Source: Desertivirga arenae (lineage in GTDB: Bacteria; Bacteroidota; Bacteroidia; Sphingobacteriales; Sphingobacteriaceae). From it: a DNA stretch of 64,000 nucleotides. This document shows, piece after piece, positions 9,697-18,392 of the stretch. The stretch lies in NCBI RefSeq assembly GCF_017355785.1, contig NZ_JAFEWE010000016.1, forward strand, positions 62,001 through 126,000, in the 5' to 3' direction. The position numbers and the translations under genes were made by a program. Position 1 is the stretch's first letter; every line of letters starts with the position of its first letter. The notes below the pieces were generated by a model. That model was not told where the DNA came from. It made no database searches and saw nothing but the letters and a program-made list of their open reading frames with translations.

Positions 9697-9728
9697 TTTG
9701 TGATTAGTAATCAATCTACGTGATTTTG
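9697..9728 (+). promoter_or_regulatory. Predicted Bacteroidota promoter of tdh with an internal palindrome
   Basis: A -33 TTTG (9697-9700), 20 bases of spacing and a near-consensus -7 box TGATTTTG (9721-9728) predict a start near 9735, about 55 bases before the tdh ATG. Between the two boxes lies a perfect dyad, TGATTAGTAATCA (9701-9713), placed where a bound repressor would block sigma factor access. Promoter consensus is established for the phylum; the operator is inference. Confidence 0.45.
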
Positions 9729-9790
9729 TTGTTCTCTTCAAAAGGAATTAATTTCTCTTGAAGCCCTTTCAAAATTACAGGTAGAACAGA

Positions 9791-10732
9791 ATGAGCACAG
9801 AACGTATTTTAGTAATAGGAGCCAACGGTCAGATCGGTAAAGTACTTTTTCCAGCTTTGCAGGAATTATGGGGGAAAGACAATGTAACTGCTGCAGATAT
9901 ACGGCCAGTATTTGATGGAGAGGGGATCTTTGAAGTTTTGGATGCTACTGAACCTAAAGCAATATATGCGTTGCTATCCAGACATAAGATCACTCAGGTT
10001 TATCATTTGGCTGCTATCCTTTCTGCGAAGGCTGAGGAGAACCCCTTGAGCAGCTGGGAAATAAATACCAGGACATTGTTGAATGTCCTTGAGACAGGGC
10101 GGGAGTGTAAAGTGAGTAAGCTCTTTATTCCAAGTTCAATTGCTGTTTTTGGTCCTTCCGCTCCGCGCACTAAGGTTCCTCAAAATACGTTTTTGGATCC
10201 TTCTACTGCTTATGGAATCAGTAAAGTAGCCACAGAGACCTGGATAGCTTATTACCGCCGTAAATATAACCTTGATGTACGATCCATTCGTTATCCGGGC
10301 GTCTTAGGGTATCAATCGATGCCTGGTGGTGGAACAACCGATTATGCGGTAGATATTTTTTACAAGGCTGTTAAGGGAGAGCAATACACTTGTTTCCTCG
10401 AAAAAGACACGCGACTGCCGATGATCTATATGAATGATGCAATTAGGGCTACATTGGAATTGATGCAGGCTTCTCCTGAAAATCTTAGTGTTGACATGGC
10501 GTACAATGTTGCATCGCTTAGTTTTACTCCTGAAGAATTGGGAACGGCAATACGTAAGTACATCCCTGCTTTTCAGATCACTTACGTTCCGGACTATAGA
10601 CAAACGATAGCCCACAGCTGGCCCGAAAGTATAGATGATAGTGTGGCGCAAAAGGATTGGGGATGGCAACCGAAATTTGGGTTAGATGAGGTAGTTAGGG
10701 ATATGCTGGAACATTTATCAAATCATTCTTGA
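9791..10732 (+). CDS. tdh: L-threonine 3-dehydrogenase, short-chain (NAD-dependent epimerase-like) type
   Basis: The 313-aa cytoplasmic protein has an extended SDR Rossmann fold: nucleotide-binding glycine motif GANGQIG near residue 10, SSIAVFGPS, catalytic YGISK (Tyr and Lys four apart) and the typical tail SWPESIDDSVAQKDWGW found in the epimerase-like threonine dehydrogenases. The reaction is oxidation of threonine to 2-amino-3-ketobutyrate, the first step to glycine and acetyl-CoA. The gene has its own predicted promoter and lies between two carbohydrate clusters with no functional link to either. A generic UDP-sugar epimerase is the alternative, but the C-terminal signature argues against it. 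Confidence 0.88.
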   Translation: MSTERILVIGANGQIGKVLFPALQELWGKDNVTAADIRPVFDGEGIFEVLDATEPKAIYALLSRHKITQVYHLAAILSAKAEENPLSSWEINTRTLLNVLETGRECKVSKLFIPSSIAVFGPSAPRTKVPQNTFLDPSTAYGISKVATETWIAYYRRKYNLDVRSIRYPGVLGYQSMPGGGTTDYAVDIFYKAVKGEQYTCFLEKDTRLPMIYMNDAIRATLELMQASPENLSVDMAYNVASLSFTPEELGTAIRKYIPAFQITYVPDYRQTIAHSWPESIDDSVAQKDWGWQPKFGLDEVVRDMLEHLSNHS

Positions 10733-10793
10733 GCTTAGCAAAAAAAATGCTATCTATGTTTTAACCAATTTAAGTACTAACCACGGGCTGAGG

Positions 10794-13700
10794 ATGAGAA
10801 GATTTTTATTTTTGTTTTTTTTACTTTTCCTGTGCTGTAACGTTTATCCTCAGGGATTTACAGGCAATAGGACTTTGCATTTTGGGCCACAAAAGGGACT
10901 TTCCTTTGGCATTGTTAACAGTATCTGTCAGGATAAGCGAGGCTTTATGTGGTTTGCAACAGCCGACGGACTGAACAGGTTTGATGGGAATGCATTTAAG
11001 ATCTTTAAAAATGAAAAGGACAATCCCCGAAGTCTTAGCAGTAATTTTGTGCAGTCTGTTTACGCTGATCCCTCTGGTTCTGTTTGGGTATCTTCCAGAG
11101 ATGGTTTAAATCAATACGATCCTAAGTCTTCTGATTTTATTCACCACCGTTTTAATTCTGGAGCTACCTCTGCTTTTCAAAATGATATAAGTTCAATCAT
11201 CGGAAGCAGGAACGGGAATTTATGGGTGGGTACCAGTAATGGCTTTATTTATTTTGATGTAAAGATCAAAAAGATAAAAAGTTATAATAGTAAGAACCTG
11301 GAAGGCTTACCATCGAATTCGAATTCCATTTTGTCTTTGTTCGAGGATTCGAAGGGAATACTCTGGGTGGGTACAAGTGACAAGGGAGTGTCTGCATTTA
11401 GAGTTAGAGGCGGTCAGGTCTTATCGCCTGTAAAGTTTTCTAATTCCGTAAAAGAAACACGCGTCAACCGGATTTACGAAGACAAAAATAGTGATGTTTG
11501 GATTGCAACTTCGAACGGACTTGCAGTTTATAAAAGAGCTGCGAATAGGTTTGAGTTTATGAATGGCCCTGCTTTTGGCCTGGCTAGTAACATATTCTTA
11601 TCCTTACTCGAAAATCAACAGGGAGAATTGCTCGTTGGTTTGCAGGAGGGTGGCCTATATAAGATTAAGGCAAATAAGGATACTTACGCCTTCGAAACAG
11701 TTAAAGGCGAAAATGGTACCCCATTAACCCATCGTACTGTACAATGTCTCTTCCGGGATAAGGATAAAAATATCTGGTTAGGAACCTATGGTAATGGTTT
11801 GTATTTTATAAGTAGCCTTGCTGAGAAATTTCGAAAATTCCAGATCAAACAGCCCGACGAGAGCTTTGTAAGGTATTACGGGATGTGCCTCGATGACCAG
11901 GGGAACTTGTGGCTGGGCACAGATGGGAATGGAATTTATAAATCAACCGCCGAAGGTAAGATCCTGAAACATTATACTGCGGATGGCACTTCCGGAAGCA
12001 TTACAGACAATGCCATTCTTTCGGCTTTCAAAGATAGCAGGAATCGCCTTTGGTTTGGAAGTTATCAAAAAGGACTTTTCTTGTACAACCCTTCTACGGA
12101 TAATTTTAAGAATTATAAACGGGCAACAAATAACGATAGAGGTTTAGGCGCGAATGACGTAAGAGTAATTTTCGAAGATACTAAGAAGCGGCTATGGGTA
12201 GGCACAAACGGCGGAGGATTAAATCTTTTTAAGGAACCTGGTGATGACTTTGTCCGCTATAATAACGGAAATAGCAATATCAGTTCCAACGACGTCAGGT
12301 CTATTGTAGAAGACCGGAAAGGAAATCTTTGGGTTGGTACTTACGGAGGAGGTCTTAACTATTTCGACGTCTCTAAAAAACAATTCTACCCGGTATTCCG
12401 AACTGGAAAAGAAAAGCGCTTTATATCCAATAACGTAGTCTTTGCTCTTTACCTTGATCGGAAAGAGCAGCTTTGGATAGGAACAGAGGGAGATGGCCTT
12501 ATAAAGTATAATACGATCACGAAAGAGCTGAAGGTTTTTGATGAGAAGAACGGGCTGGGTAACAATACTGTAAATGCCATCAGATCGGAGGACGGCAAAG
12601 TACTATGGCTCAGCACGAACAAAGGTTTGAGTCGGCTGGATGCTAGTACTGGCAAATTGATTAATTACGATGCCAGTGACGGACTACAGCAGGGCCAGTT
12701 CCATGAAGGATCTGCCGTTTACAGTAAAGAAAAGAAGTTCATGGTGTTTGGAGGAACTGAGGGATGGAATATCTTTAATCCTTCTGGCGTACGGGAAAGT
12801 ACTTACCATCCTGATGTTTTGATCACAGGCTTAAGGTTATTCGGGAAGGAAACAGCAGAAGGACAAAAAGAAGAGACCACTGATATTACCGAAGCAGCTA
12901 AGGTTGTATTAAGGCCAGACCAGCCTGTCTTCTCGCTAAGTTATGTAATGCTGGATTATGCATTTCCCGGCGAAGGAGAGTTTGCTTATAAAATGGAAGG
13001 GCTTGATAAGGAATGGACATATGTGAAAGACCAGCAGTCGGCCACATACCGTTACCTTGACCCAGGCACTTATACCTTCAAGGTAAAGGCTGCTAACCAT
13101 GATGGAGTATGGTCTGATAAATTTTCGAGTATCACTGTTCAAGTACTGCCGCCCTGGTATAAAACCTGGTGGGCTTATTTATTCTATCTCTGCTCCGCCG
13201 TCGGAGCTGTTTATGCTTATATACGTTATCGCACGGAGCAGGCAAAGCTAAAATATGAAGTAAAGACCGCCCATTTTGAGGCAGAAAAGGAGAAGGAACT
13301 GCATCGGAAAAAAGCAGATTTTTTCACTAATATTTCTCATGAATTCCGTACGCCGCTAACCCTGATCATTAATCCTCTAAAAGAAATGTTATATGAGGAG
13401 GGGAAAGAAACGACCCCTGCAAAATTAAATGTGGTATATCGAAATGCCCGAAGGCTTTTGAGCCTGGTTGATCAGCTTCTTCTGTTCAGGAAGTCTGAAA
13501 GTGAGGGTGGAAAGCTAAAGATCGTAAAGTTAAACATCACAAGCGTTTGCCGCGAAGTTGTACTTTGCTTTACCAATCAGGCCAAAGTGCAGAAAGTTGA
13601 TCTGAGCTTTGAGACAGAGAACGAGGAAATAGAGATATACGCTGACCGGGAGAAGGTAGAGATAGTCCTGTTTAACTTGATATCAAACGCATTGAAGTTT

Positions 13701-14933
13701 ACAAGCGAAAATGGTGCTGTGCGAATACGGTTAATGGAAAAAGAGGAGCAAATAGAAATTTTGGTATCAGATACGGGAGTGGGAATCCCTGAGAGTGTGG
13801 GAGCCAAGCTATTTGACCAATTCTACCAGGTGAGCGGAAGCAAGGGGCCAGCCAAGAGTGGCTTTGGTATTGGGTTATTTCTTGTCAAAAACTTTATTGA
13901 GGCCCATAGCGGTTCCGTGAACTATTCCAGCAAAGAAGGGCTGGGTACAACTTTTACTATTAACTTGCTGAAAGGGAAAATCCATTTCAATTCCAATATA
14001 ATTTTTGAAGAGGTACCGGAAGCTTCAGTGTTTCTTGATGAACTGATAGAGGACCTCAAGCCGGTGGAACTTCCGGGTATCGAACCAGAGGAAGGAGAGA
14101 AAGGCTCGGAACTTTTTACGGAGGTTAAAACAATCCTGATCATTGATGATAACATACAGATACGCCAGTACATTCGCCAGCTATTCCAGCAGGAGTTTGA
14201 GGTGCTTGAAGCGGATAATGGGGCTGAAGGCTTTGAGATGGTTAAGAAGCACATTCCGGATGTGGTGATCAGTGACGTAATGATGCAGGAGTTAAGCGGA
14301 ATTGATCTTTGCAGTAAAGTTAAAGAAGATCCTTCCTTGAATCATATTCCGATAATTTTGTTAACGGCCAGTTCCTCAGTTGAAGTGAAACTGAAAGGAA
14401 TTGAATGCGGTGCAGATGATTTTATAAGCAAACCATTTGAAAAGGAAATCCTGTTAGCCCGTGTGTCGGGAATATTAAAAAGCCGCAATAATCTTCAGAA
14501 CTACTTTTATAACCAGGTAACGCTGCAGAGTGATAATTCAAAGATATCTGCTGAATACAAGGAATTTTTAGATAAGTGTATTCAGATCATAGAAGAGCAT
14601 TTAACGGATCAGGAATTTGGTATTAAAATGCTGGCTGATAAAATTGCTATGAGCAAGTCTACCCTGTATTTAAGGATAAAGTCTGTTTCAGGGCAGTCAG
14701 GGAATGCTTTTATTCGTTCAATACGTCTTCGAAAAGCAGCCGAAATGTTTATTAGTACCGGCGCTACTGTTTCGGAAGTAGCTTATATGGTTGGAATCAG
14801 AGACGTGAAGTATTTTCGTGAACAATTTAACAAGCTCTTCGGCATGAATCCATCTGAATATATTAGGAAGTACAGGAGAAATTTTAATTCGACCCATACG
14901 ATAAAGAAAGAGATTGTGAGTAAGGGCGGGTAG
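10794..14933 (+). CDS. Hybrid two-component system sensor/regulator (HTCS)
   Basis: A 1379-aa protein with a signal peptide, then periplasmic two-component-regulator propeller repeats (many blades of the form ...GNLWVGTYGGGLNYFD, about 35-660), a Y_Y_Y domain (about 700-775), one membrane helix (WWAYLFYLCSAVGAVYAYI), HisKA with phospho-acceptor His849 (ISHEFRTPL), HATPase (GFGIGLFLVKNFI), a receiver domain with Asp1161 (VISDVMMQELSG) and a C-terminal AraC-type helix-turn-helix (about 1275-1365). HTCS proteins bind oligosaccharides in the periplasm and activate the neighbouring polysaccharide locus. Here susC begins 378 bases downstream on the same strand, and directly repeated sequences in that gap are the likely target. 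All key phosphorelay residues are present. Confidence 0.95.
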   Translation: MRRFLFLFFLLFLCCNVYPQGFTGNRTLHFGPQKGLSFGIVNSICQDKRGFMWFATADGLNRFDGNAFKIFKNEKDNPRSLSSNFVQSVYADPSGSVWVSSRDGLNQYDPKSSDFIHHRFNSGATSAFQNDISSIIGSRNGNLWVGTSNGFIYFDVKIKKIKSYNSKNLEGLPSNSNSILSLFEDSKGILWVGTSDKGVSAFRVRGGQVLSPVKFSNSVKETRVNRIYEDKNSDVWIATSNGLAVYKRAANRFEFMNGPAFGLASNIFLSLLENQQGELLVGLQEGGLYKIKANKDTYAFETVKGENGTPLTHRTVQCLFRDKDKNIWLGTYGNGLYFISSLAEKFRKFQIKQPDESFVRYYGMCLDDQGNLWLGTDGNGIYKSTAEGKILKHYTADGTSGSITDNAILSAFKDSRNRLWFGSYQKGLFLYNPSTDNFKNYKRATNNDRGLGANDVRVIFEDTKKRLWVGTNGGGLNLFKEPGDDFVRYNNGNSNISSNDVRSIVEDRKGNLWVGTYGGGLNYFDVSKKQFYPVFRTGKEKRFISNNVVFALYLDRKEQLWIGTEGDGLIKYNTITKELKVFDEKNGLGNNTVNAIRSEDGKVLWLSTNKGLSRLDASTGKLINYDASDGLQQGQFHEGSAVYSKEKKFMVFGGTEGWNIFNPSGVRESTYHPDVLITGLRLFGKETAEGQKEETTDITEAAKVVLRPDQPVFSLSYVMLDYAFPGEGEFAYKMEGLDKEWTYVKDQQSATYRYLDPGTYTFKVKAANHDGVWSDKFSSITVQVLPPWYKTWWAYLFYLCSAVGAVYAYIRYRTEQAKLKYEVKTAHFEAEKEKELHRKKADFFTNISHEFRTPLTLIINPLKEMLYEEGKETTPAKLNVVYRNARRLLSLVDQLLLFRKSESEGGKLKIVKLNITSVCREVVLCFTNQAKVQKVDLSFETENEEIEIYADREKVEIVLFNLISNALKFTSENGAVRIRLMEKEEQIEILVSDTGVGIPESVGAKLFDQFYQVSGSKGPAKSGFGIGLFLVKNFIEAHSGSVNYSSKEGLGTTFTINLLKGKIHFNSNIIFEEVPEASVFLDELIEDLKPVELPGIEPEEGEKGSELFTEVKTILIIDDNIQIRQYIRQLFQQEFEVLEADNGAEGFEMVKKHIPDVVISDVMMQELSGIDLCSKVKEDPSLNHIPIILLTASSSVEVKLKGIECGADDFISKPFEKEILLARVSGILKSRNNLQNYFYNQVTLQSDNSKISAEYKEFLDKCIQIIEEHLTDQEFGIKMLADKIAMSKSTLYLRIKSVSGQSGNAFIRSIRLRKAAEMFISTGATVSEVAYMVGIRDVKYFREQFNKLFGMNPSEYIRKYRRNFNSTHTIKKEIVSKGG

Positions 14934-14958
14934 CAGTCTTATTCTGCTAATACCGCCC
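14924..14958 (+). terminator. Strong hairpin at the end of the HTCS gene
   Basis: GGGCGG (14924-14929) pairs with CCGCCC (14953-14958), and an inner AGCAG/CTGCT stem closes a 7-base loop. The stop codon lies in the 5' arm. There is no T-run directly after the stem, only a CCTTTTT about 16 bases further on, so it may be an RNA-stabilising end rather than a classic terminator. Confidence 0.5.
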
Positions 14959-15097
14959 GGAATAAGTGTACTCCTTTTTGCTATGCCCCAAAATGTAATA
15001 ATTGGTTAAACGATCCTTCAATTGCTACCGCTGATGATTTTTAATTTTTAAGACTTGCTTTTGTTAAAACTGCGCTATTTATGCTTTAGGACTAAAT

Positions 15098-15161
15098 TTT
15101 TAGTCTGATACCCCTCCTGCTTTTAGTCATTTACCCCTCACGCCATAACGCGTTTTACCCC
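15098..15161 (+). promoter_or_regulatory. Three-part direct repeat upstream of susC, probable HTCS operator
   Basis: Two copies of TTTTAGTC-N3-TACCCCTC (15098-15116 and 15121-15139) are followed by a third TACCCC core (15156-15161). The cores start at 15109, 15132 and 15156, a spacing of 23 and 24 bases, so they face roughly the same side of the helix about two turns apart. Direct repeats upstream of susC are what AraC-type HTCS outputs are known to bind. A related pair occurs at 38501-38529. The repeat is seen directly; the binding protein is inferred from adjacency. Confidence 0.6.
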
Positions 15162-15171
15162 GACTTTAGCT

Positions 15172-15221
15172 CCTGTCCTCAGCTCGTGAAAAGCCGGCTA
15201 GAATTAATTCACGAAGACAGG
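15172..15221 (+). other. Interrupted inverted repeat between operator and susC start
   Basis: CCTGTC (15172-15177) and TCGTGAA (15184-15190) face TTCACGA (15208-15214) and GACAGG (15216-15221). Inside lie two further palindromes, AGCCGGCT (15192-15199) and GAATTAATTC (15201-15210). Just downstream, TATAAAATTTTG (15223-15234) is an imperfect -7 box that would start transcription near 15241, with a leader of about 70 bases. If so, the dyad is a promoter element and not part of the mRNA. The rest of this 378-base gap shows nothing else. Confidence 0.35.
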
Positions 15222-15311
15222 GTATAAAATTTTGCAGTATGAAAAAACGATTACGATAGTAAATCAAGCCAATTATTTCAAGCCAATTATTAAACAAATC
15301 ATCTTTTAAGT

Positions 15312-18300
15312 ATGCGTAGTAGATATGCCACAACCTGGTGGATTAAGCTTGGCTTAATTCTGCCTTCATTGATATTCTCTGTCCTTACCGCCTCCGCTCA
15401 GGTTACCGTTAGGGGTAAAGTATCAGACAACACAAATGCCCCACTGCCAGGGGTGAGTGTAAAAGTTAAAAATACAGCTACAGGTTCAAGTACTGATGTA
15501 AATGGAAATTACTCAATTTCTGTACCTGCTAATAATGCAATTCTCGTTTTTAGTTTTATCGGGTTTAAGTCTCAGGAGGTTCCGGTAAACGGTCGAAGTA
15601 CTATCAATATTAGTTTAGCAAACGATTCCAAAGCATTGGATGAAGTTGTTGTAGTGGGTTATGGTACTCAGAAAAGAGCTACAGTTACAGGATCTATTTC
15701 AACTATTAAGGGATCCGACGTAGCAAAGAGTCCTCAGCCCAATCTCTCAAACTCATTAGCCGGACGTGTTTCCGGTGTTATTGCGACGAATAGAAGCGGA
15801 GAACCGGGATACGATGGTTCTCAAATTACTATAAGGGGTATATCAACTACCGGTAACAGAGATGTACTGGTTGTTGTAGATGGAGTACCGGGTCAGCTAG
15901 GTGGTATGGAAAGGCTTGATCCTAATGATATAGAGTCGTGGTCCATCCTTAAAGATGCCTCTGCTGCAGTTTACGGAAGTAGGGCGGCGAATGGGGTCAT
16001 CCTGGTGACTACGAAGAGGGGCGCGAATGGTAAACCAAGCATTTCATATAGCTTTAACCAAGGATTTTCATCGCCGACCAGATTACCTGAAATGGCAGAC
16101 GCAGCTACCTATGCAACTATCAGGAATGAAATTCAGTACTACGCCACTCCTGCTGGTGGCATGAATCAGGTTTATACAGAAGAGCAGATCGAAAAATTCA
16201 GAAACGGCTCTGATCCATTAAACTATCCCAATACGAATTGGGCTGATCAGGTACTGCGGAAATCAGCACCTCAAAGCCAGCATAGTCTTTCTCTTACCGG
16301 CGGTAGTGAAGCTGTAAAGTATTACGTTTCATTAGGAACACTTAATCAGGAAGCTCTTTATAAAAACAGTGCTACAAAGTACAGCCAGTATAACTTCCGG
16401 TCAAATATCGACGCTACTGTTTCAAATGATTTAAAGATAGGTTTGTCCCTGGCTGGAAGACAGGAGAACAGGCAGTTTCCTACCTCCGGTGCCGGAGATA
16501 TCTTTCGCTCGGTTTATCGTGCTTATCCAACTATATCTGCCTATTATCCTAACGGTTATCCTACCAATGGCATTGAAAATAATAACCCTGCCACCATGGT
16601 AACTGAAATGGGCGGGCTTAATAAAAACCCAAGGTGGATATTGAATGGTATTTTCAGAGCCTCATACACAATTTCCAAGGTTAAAGGTTTATCTGTGGAT
16701 GGTTTTTATTCTCTTGACAAAAATCGATTTGACGTTAGAAACTTTAGAAAACCTTATCTTGTATACCAATATAACTCCGCAACCGGAGCTTACGATGCAA
16801 AGACTGTAGGTGAATCAAAAGCGTCTTTAACCCAGTCGTCTAAAGACAGTACCCTCTCTACTGCAAACATTAAATTGAACTTTCAAAGGAAGTTCGGACA
16901 ACACAGCCTTGATGCTTTCGTTGCATATGAGCAAAGTCGTAGCTCAGGGGACTTTTTTGAAGCTACAAGCAGGAATTTTCCAACAGCACTAACTCCAGAG
17001 CTATCTCAGGGAGGAACCGATCCTTCGGATAGAACGTTGCGAGGGTATAGTGGGAAAGAAAGCAGGGTAAGTTATTTAGGAAAGGTAGCCTATAATTTCA
17101 AAGAGAAGTATTTGGCTGAAGTGCAGTTCCGTGCTGATGGTTCCTCAATATTTCCAGAATCAAACCGCTTCGGTTATTTTCCAGGCGTATTGTTAGGTTG
17201 GCGAATTTCAAACGAAGGATGGTTTAAAAATAATGTGCCTTTTGTTAATGATCTAAAACTTAGAGCTACATATGGAGAGCTAGGAGGTGATAGGGTTATA
17301 GCTAATCAATTTATTAATAATTATGTCTTTAATAATCAGTACACCCTTGGTAACACAGTTGTGCCAGGTATAGATTTGGTAAAGCTGGCTAATCCTAATA
17401 TAACCTGGGAAGTTTCAAAGAAGACTGACCTTGGATTCAATACAACCTTCCTTAATAATTTCAACTTCGAATTTATCTACTTCCGGGAAAACCGCGACAG
17501 ACTTCTTTTACAGCGAAACGCATCTATTCCCGCAGTGACAGGAATTGTGAACCAGTATGAGGGTGCTTTAGTTCCAAATGAGAACATTGGAAGGATAGAT
17601 AACAAGGGTTTTGAATCAACCCTCGGTTATAATCACCGCGGAAACTTCAGTTATGGTATTTCTGGAAATATCACTCTGGCTAAAAATAAACAAGTGTTTG
17701 TGGATGAAGCTCCAAGTGTTTTGGAGTATCAGCGTCAAACAGGAAATCCACTGAATTCTTATTTGCTTTACCGCACTACCGGAATTTTCAGAACTCAACA
17801 GGAATTAGACAATACCCCGCATGTTACCGGCGCTAAGCTTGGAGACTTGATTTTTGAAGACTTCAACAAAGACGGTAAGATCGATGCAAATGACCGGACA
17901 AGAACTGAGCTGGGTAATATACCGCAGCTAACTTATGGTTTTACATTTAATGCCTCTTGGAAAGGATTTGATTTCTCCTCTGTGTTTTCGGGACAAGGAA
18001 GGGTAAGACAATATGTGTTAGGTGAAGCAGGAACGATAGGGAATTATTATAGCTCATGGGCGGATAACCGTTGGAGTCCAACAAATCCAAACGGAACCTT
18101 TCCAAGGGTAGACACTCGTGCATCTTCAGCAATCAGTGGCGGTCTTTATCAAAATGATTTCTGGCTTTTCAATACTGCCTTTTTCCGACTTAAGAATGTT
18201 GAACTGGGTTATACATTACCGAAACGGTTGCTGTCGGGTATCAAGCTGCAAAGTGTAAGAGTTTATACTAATGCATTCAACGTCTTTACTATTACTAAAG

Positions 18301-18392
18301 TGAAAGACTTTGATCCTGAGCTGAACAACGAAAGCGGTCAATTCTATCCACAACAAAAAATTGTTAATCTGGGCCTTAACGTTAAATTTTAA
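15312..18392 (+). CDS. SusC-family TonB-linked outer membrane transporter
   Basis: The 1026-aa protein has a signal peptide (cleavage near TASAQ), an N-terminal CarboxypepD_reg-like domain (VRGKVSDNTNAPLPGVSV), the SusC signature DEVVVVGYGTQKR, a plug domain (GRVSGVIATN, DPNDIESWSILKDASAAVYG, ANGVILVTTKRG) and a long beta-barrel ending in an aromatic residue (LNVKF). It would import oligosaccharides across the outer membrane with energy from TonB, as a complex with the SusD protein encoded next. The susD start overlaps its stop codon by one base. It is the first gene of the locus placed under the HTCS. The glycan specificity is not visible in the sequence; neighbouring enzymes suggest galactan. 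Confidence 0.97.
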   Translation: MRSRYATTWWIKLGLILPSLIFSVLTASAQVTVRGKVSDNTNAPLPGVSVKVKNTATGSSTDVNGNYSISVPANNAILVFSFIGFKSQEVPVNGRSTINISLANDSKALDEVVVVGYGTQKRATVTGSISTIKGSDVAKSPQPNLSNSLAGRVSGVIATNRSGEPGYDGSQITIRGISTTGNRDVLVVVDGVPGQLGGMERLDPNDIESWSILKDASAAVYGSRAANGVILVTTKRGANGKPSISYSFNQGFSSPTRLPEMADAATYATIRNEIQYYATPAGGMNQVYTEEQIEKFRNGSDPLNYPNTNWADQVLRKSAPQSQHSLSLTGGSEAVKYYVSLGTLNQEALYKNSATKYSQYNFRSNIDATVSNDLKIGLSLAGRQENRQFPTSGAGDIFRSVYRAYPTISAYYPNGYPTNGIENNNPATMVTEMGGLNKNPRWILNGIFRASYTISKVKGLSVDGFYSLDKNRFDVRNFRKPYLVYQYNSATGAYDAKTVGESKASLTQSSKDSTLSTANIKLNFQRKFGQHSLDAFVAYEQSRSSGDFFEATSRNFPTALTPELSQGGTDPSDRTLRGYSGKESRVSYLGKVAYNFKEKYLAEVQFRADGSSIFPESNRFGYFPGVLLGWRISNEGWFKNNVPFVNDLKLRATYGELGGDRVIANQFINNYVFNNQYTLGNTVVPGIDLVKLANPNITWEVSKKTDLGFNTTFLNNFNFEFIYFRENRDRLLLQRNASIPAVTGIVNQYEGALVPNENIGRIDNKGFESTLGYNHRGNFSYGISGNITLAKNKQVFVDEAPSVLEYQRQTGNPLNSYLLYRTTGIFRTQQELDNTPHVTGAKLGDLIFEDFNKDGKIDANDRTRTELGNIPQLTYGFTFNASWKGFDFSSVFSGQGRVRQYVLGEAGTIGNYYSSWADNRWSPTNPNGTFPRVDTRASSAISGGLYQNDFWLFNTAFFRLKNVELGYTLPKRLLSGIKLQSVRVYTNAFNVFTITKVKDFDPELNNESGQFYPQQKIVNLGLNVKF

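Noticed and set aside
15101-15161. The TACCCC repeats as a CRISPR-like or simple tandem array
   Set aside because: There are only three short, partly degenerate copies in a promoter region with no cas genes; the spacing fits a regulator-binding site.
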